Shown in pieces: positions 60,122 through 64,000 of a DNA stretch of 64,000 nucleotides. Under the pieces are notes generated by a model. That model saw nothing but the letters and a program-made list of their open reading frames with translations. It had not been told where the DNA came from and searched no databases. The stretch covers positions 149,158,824 to 149,222,823 of the forward strand of contig NC_061114.1 of the NCBI RefSeq assembly GCF_002878395.1. The letters are read 5' to 3'. Origin of the DNA: Capsicum annuum (Eukaryota; Streptophyta; Magnoliopsida; Solanales; Solanaceae). Within the stretch, counting starts at the first letter, position 1; every line of letters begins with the position of its first letter. The translations under genes and the position numbers were made by a program.

Positions 60122-61556
60122 TGATGAGTACTCAAATTTGTCGTTCATTTTCATCCAAATTCACGCACACTATGATAAAATAATTGTGTATATGAGGCGA
60201 AATCTTTATTGAAATGTATTGCATTTCATGTTTTGTGTGTTTACAAGTAATTTATTGAAAAGGAGTTGAAGCGATGCTAAAAGAAAAAGAAAAAGACTAA
60301 AATCTACGAAAGATAAAAATTAGGTCCAGGTATTAGTCCTTAGGTACTGAAAATGTGGCTTGAGGGTTGCGATCGTGATCCGAAGCCAAATTACACCTTG
60401 GCAATCACCAGACAACTACTGTAATCGCAAGGCAACTACCGCAATTGAGGGAGTCACAATCGTGGCCAACATACGACAATCGCGATTGGACAGAAATTTT
60501 CAAACGCAAAGATGAAATTTCACACTGTTGGATCACTAATCTTAAGGATTCAAACCCTTCATCTTTGAAGGTATATTTTATCTATCTTTACCCATCATTA
60601 ATCTGTATCTCTAGGGGGCTTGGAACATTTTTATACTACTTTTGAGCGAAGAAGACGTTAGAGTAACTCCTAAGTGAAGGATTAGCAATTTTTATTGACG
60701 GTTTATTGGAATTTAAAGTTTGAATTAACATTCCCTTTATCTTTCATGGATTAATTTTATGATAATTTTGGTATATATTTACTTTCTATCTTTATGAATA
60801 TCTAGTTGTTATGCCTAGGGTTATGCTTGGATAGGTTGTGATTTATGCTTGGGTGTTGTTTACTTGTCTACCTAATTCGCTATCTGTTGTGGGTTTTGCT
60901 ATTACACCAGGTTTGAATTGATAATCATGGGTGAAAGCCCCAATTGACTTGGATCTCATATCATCTTTGAAAAAAGGATATAGGTGATGAGTAATAGTGA
61001 ACTACCCCTTGAATTATCTTGACTCATGGCATTATCTTAGAAATAGGGATATTGTGTGGATTTTCTAGGTTCATTAGAATCATCTTAGAAATAAAGATGC
61101 TAGTATGAGGTATTGGATTGATGATTTTGTCGAGATCATTAGGTATTTGAAAAATCCATGAGCGAAATTCAGTATTTGTTGAAAGTTTAACACTAATACC
61201 TTACATCTAGCTACCCACGACTCCTACATAAATTTGAATAAATTCTCAATTACTCATGTATAAATTCACACCTAGAATAGCATAACACCAAGATACATTC
61301 CTAATAATTATACTCTAATTATTCTTAGTTGCGAGTTAGTCTTCTAGAAGCCTTAAAATTGTGACATTTTAAAAAACATTCAAAACCCCCAAATATTTGT
61401 ATCCCCGATTTGAATTCAGCAAGTAAATTTTATTTCAAACTTACTCGATTACCATCCACATTGTTCCTTATGGATTCAAATCTGACTCAAAGCTGCGTAA
61501 TTATATTGACAACGACCGCCTTGCACTTAATTTAACATGTAAGTTATGTGTTATCA
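60122..61556 (+). repeat. 3' LTR of element C
   Basis: About 1,435 bp from TGATGAGTAC to GTGTTATCA; partner of 45410-46812. It contains GATCG/CGATTG words at 60368-60490. Confidence 0.8.
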
Positions 61557-62030
61557 CTAGACCAGACTTCATTAGCATCAATAAGTTTACTAACGTTGCT
61601 AAGTTATCGATCAACCCCTTAGGATTTATTTAGAATTGAATAAAGGCAAAATAAATATGCTACTATACTAAATTCGATGTTCCAAGACTCAATGGAAACA
61701 TTAAATTTTTGAAAGTAGAATGTTTTAACAAATTGACCCCCAAGACCTAATTTTACTAATTTTTGAACCAAGGGTCGAAATAAGATCCAAAAGCCATAAA
61801 TACAAACCACCATGCTATCATTAAAAAACTAACATTGTAGATCTACTAGCGTAGTCCATTTTTTCATTCCGCACTCAAAATAACAAATACTGGCTAAACT
61901 CGACTATGAGGCCTTTTGAACCTCTAAAAACTACAAAATAACTCAAAACACTTTGTATCATATTGGGAACCATGCCATACTTTTACACACCACAGAATTA
62001 ACATATAACAAGCACGAGGAGGGGAAAATT
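61557..62030. other. Unassigned AT-rich stretch
   Basis: Lies between the end of element C and the integrase end of element J. No motif recognised; the short minus-strand open frame at 61619-61813 has no recognisable features. It may be the decayed upstream part of element J or the continuation of the LTR that C interrupted. Confidence 0.35.
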
Positions 62031-62039
62031 ATCTAAACA

Positions 62040-62410
62040 CATAAAAGATGAAGTTTTAAAAAAACAAGTCATTATAGAAGTGTTGAAGGAAATAGGGTTG
62101 GTAGAATATAGGTTGGCCTTACCCGTAGTATATTTGGGGTTCTCCCCACATTCTATTTGTTTATATTAAATAAGTTACATAGATATGGTGACTATATTAT
62201 TCATTGGGACCCAATACTGTTTTATAAGAAACTATCCTATGAAGAGGAATCAATTGTTATTCTAGCTAATGATTTGAGAAAGTTGAGAACAAAAGTTATT
62301 CCTTGTATAAAGGTTTAGTGTAGGAAGCCTACCATTGAAGATTATACATGGGAGATAGAAGAGAATGTGAATAAATGGTACCCGAACTTGTTCATTGACT
62401 CATGTACATT
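62040..62410 (+). pseudogene. Chromovirus integrase C-terminus and chromodomain (element J)
   Basis: The plus strand encodes the GPY-region end (EIGLVEYRLALPVVY, about 62078-62140). After frameshifts it encodes a chromodomain relic: LRKLRTKVIPCIKV, then IEDYTWEIEENVNKWYPNLF (62275-62395), which matches the KLRTKEI...VEEATWE..M...YP.LF pattern of plant chromoviruses. The rest of pol is absent to the left. An LTR follows. Confidence 0.7.
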
Positions 62411-62539
62411 TTATTTCAATTGTTATGTTAAGCGGATATGAGTTCGTACTTGTTTATTGACTCAGGTACATGCTATTTCTATATTATATTTCATACTAGA
62501 TTTTATTTAGAGATGAATGGGTGGTAAATTCGAATCTAA

Positions 62540-64000
62540 TGTATTGACCTAGAATGACTTTACGCTGAAATAAGAGGTAGAAATAACACTTAGACTTTCC
62601 TTAGTAAAATTTTAAGAAATTCAGGGGTAGTCTAGTATTAGGTTATTTTTAAGGGTATGATGGACAGACAAATTTTGATGTTAATATTATTGGTAATTGT
62701 ATTTAGATATGATATTTAGATAAACAAAAAGTTTAGGAATTTGTAGCAACTTTATACACGTGAAATTGACTTATGGAACTCTAATGATAAAATTTATCAT
62801 GGAGTTATTTCACAATGTAGAAATTTGTGATGTGTGGTATAAAATAAGGAAAATTAAGGAGAGTTCTCATGTTTTTAACTCAAAACACTATAGCATAAAA
62901 AGTAACCTTTATAGTGGTACCTCTGCAATGGTCATAAGAACCATAATGACGATCTCTAGGAAAAAGGCGTGAACCACTGTAGTGGTAATAATCCATTATA
63001 GAGGTAACACATGCTAAAATGTCAATTTTAAAAATCAAAAATGTTTTCATTCCACAAATTTTTGGAAAAGCAATAAAACTTTGGGGAAAGAAATTTTCAT
63101 AGGGTTTGTGGAGCTTGAATCTTTTGAGATAATTAATTACATCCTAGACTTGAATTTACTTTGGTTAACCTTATAAAATCTCTATAAACAAACTAACGGT
63201 AAAAATTAGAGCTTAAGCCTAGTTGATGGGAAGTGATGGAAAATGGTGGGAATGTGTATAATTTCTATATATAATGATTGTAGGGTATAAGCAAGCACAA
63301 ATTGGACTAGAATTATGGTTGTTTACACTAATTCAAGTAATATTCAAGAGGTTAAAGTGATAGGAAACCCTAGTATAACGAAGTAGGATAAGTTTACTAT
63401 TAAAGGGAAAAATCTGGCATAAAACTAACTTTGAGAAAAGGAGTGCAGTTAGGTTACATTTTTTATAGCACTTAGACTCTCTTTGATTGTTCTTGTTTGT
63501 GAACTTGACATTTATTATTGCCTTCTAGCATGAATTTTGATTTAATAACTACATTGTATTTTTTTTGCATTATGATGATATGTTGAGATGATATGTCGAG
63601 TACCACGCTGGTATAAATTATGATATATTGAATTTATGGGTAGAGTAACACACCGTTATGAATATAATATATTGTGTTAGTGGATCATGTACCACATTGG
63701 TATGATATATTGTTGATAATGATGTTGAGAAAAGTAAGAGATGATGCACACATATTACATACATGCACTCATACATATGCATTGGGTTCCTTGTGATAAT
63801 TATACATATTGATGAGTTGATGAAAATAAATGTATGAAATTCTATGAAAGTAAACTTGTGGTTTGTAATTATGTGATGATATAAGATGTGTTTATTTTAA
63901 TGATATCATTGGTTATGAATCCTATCATGATCTCTTTTATACTCGTTAGATCTGTTTACTTATACATTATTAAGTTAGTCAACCTGTGATGCTTATCAAT
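62540..64000 (+). repeat. 3' LTR of element J, cut by the window end
   Basis: Begins TGTATTGACC at 62540 after a GATGAATGGGTGGT stretch that fits a polypurine tract. It contains gtggta words at 62910-63010 and a degenerate 45-55-bp repeat at 63590-63715. The text atgcattgggttccttgtga near 63776 is familiar from Solanaceae gypsy LTRs. The right end lies outside the window. Confidence 0.55.
63590..63715 (+). repeat. Degenerate tandem repeat in LTR of J
   Basis: Three units of about 45-55 bp are built around gagtaccacgctggtat (63598), gagtaacacaccgttat (63643) and catgtaccacattggtat (63686), each followed by atgatatatt or ataatatatt. Confidence 0.7.

Larger units (their letters stand above)
45410..61556 (+). 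mobile_element. Pol-less Tat-like element C, interrupted by D
   Basis: Direct repeats 45410-46812 and 60122-61556 are LTRs. A tRNA-Asp-type primer site follows the first and a polypurine tract (GAGTTGGGGGTGT, 60109-60121) precedes the second, so it reads on the plus strand. Without element D (48499-58402) its interior is about 3.4 kb and has gag-like reading frames but no RT or integrase. No target-site duplication is evident. It looks like a non-autonomous derivative. Confidence 0.75.

Noticed and set aside
61557..61620. Possible target-site duplication for element C
   Set aside because: The five bases after the 3' LTR (ctaga) do not match those before the 5' LTR (gaggg); no duplication can be claimed.
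1..64000. CRISPR arrays, operons, riboswitches or other bacterial systems
   Set aside because: Direct repeats here are LTRs, minisatellites or short U3 words. No regularly spaced unit-spacer arrays and no prokaryotic gene organisation were seen.

Overview
This 64-kb window is plant nuclear DNA made almost entirely of old, nested LTR retrotransposons. I see no intact host gene, no rRNA or tRNA gene and no bacterial-type feature. The plant LTR lineages (Tekay/Del chromoviruses, Tat/Athila-like elements with a tRNA-Asp primer site, a Sirevirus-like Ty1/copia remnant), a tRNA-derived SINE resembling the SolS/TS families, and the AT-rich background suggest a Solanaceae genome such as Solanum, probably gene-poor heterochromatin. 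The species is an inference. All reading frames found are broken by stops and frameshifts.

Left third. 1-5782: minus-strand Tat-like element (gag-protease, primer site, LTR) that lacks polymerase. 5850-7443: plus-strand Ty3/gypsy fragment cut off after the reverse transcriptase (RT). 7444-10736: AT-rich, nothing recognised. 10837-11030: SINE beside an (AAT/AAC)n tract. 11135-12700: gag and LTR of a minus-strand gypsy element. 12719-17700: Sirevirus-like copia remnant carrying a large extra reading frame in the env position. 17735-26481: plus-strand gypsy pol and 3' LTR (element G), split inside integrase by a 4,973-bp non-autonomous element (F, 19775-24747).

Middle. 26482-45409: minus-strand Tat/Athila-like element with recognisable gag, protease, RT, RNase H and integrase. 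Its RNase H is split by a complete 9,873-bp Tekay/Del element (H, 30143-40015) with paired LTRs, primer site, polypurine tract and a perfect 5-bp target-site duplication CTCAC. The outer element's two LTRs belong to different families.

Right third. 45410-61556: plus-strand Tat-like element without pol (C), containing a plus-strand Tekay/Del element (D, 48499-58402), whose 3' LTR is in turn interrupted by the 5' end of a minus-strand relative (E, 52973-56062). This is a three-level nest. 62030-64000: 3' end of another chromovirus (J), running off the window.

The order of events can be read from the nesting. The most interesting leftovers are short-motif arrays upstream of the LTR promoters in several unrelated LTR families, a hairpin-like motif shared by three Tat-like elements after the coding region, and unrecognised reading frames carried by the pol-less element F and by the Sirevirus remnant.
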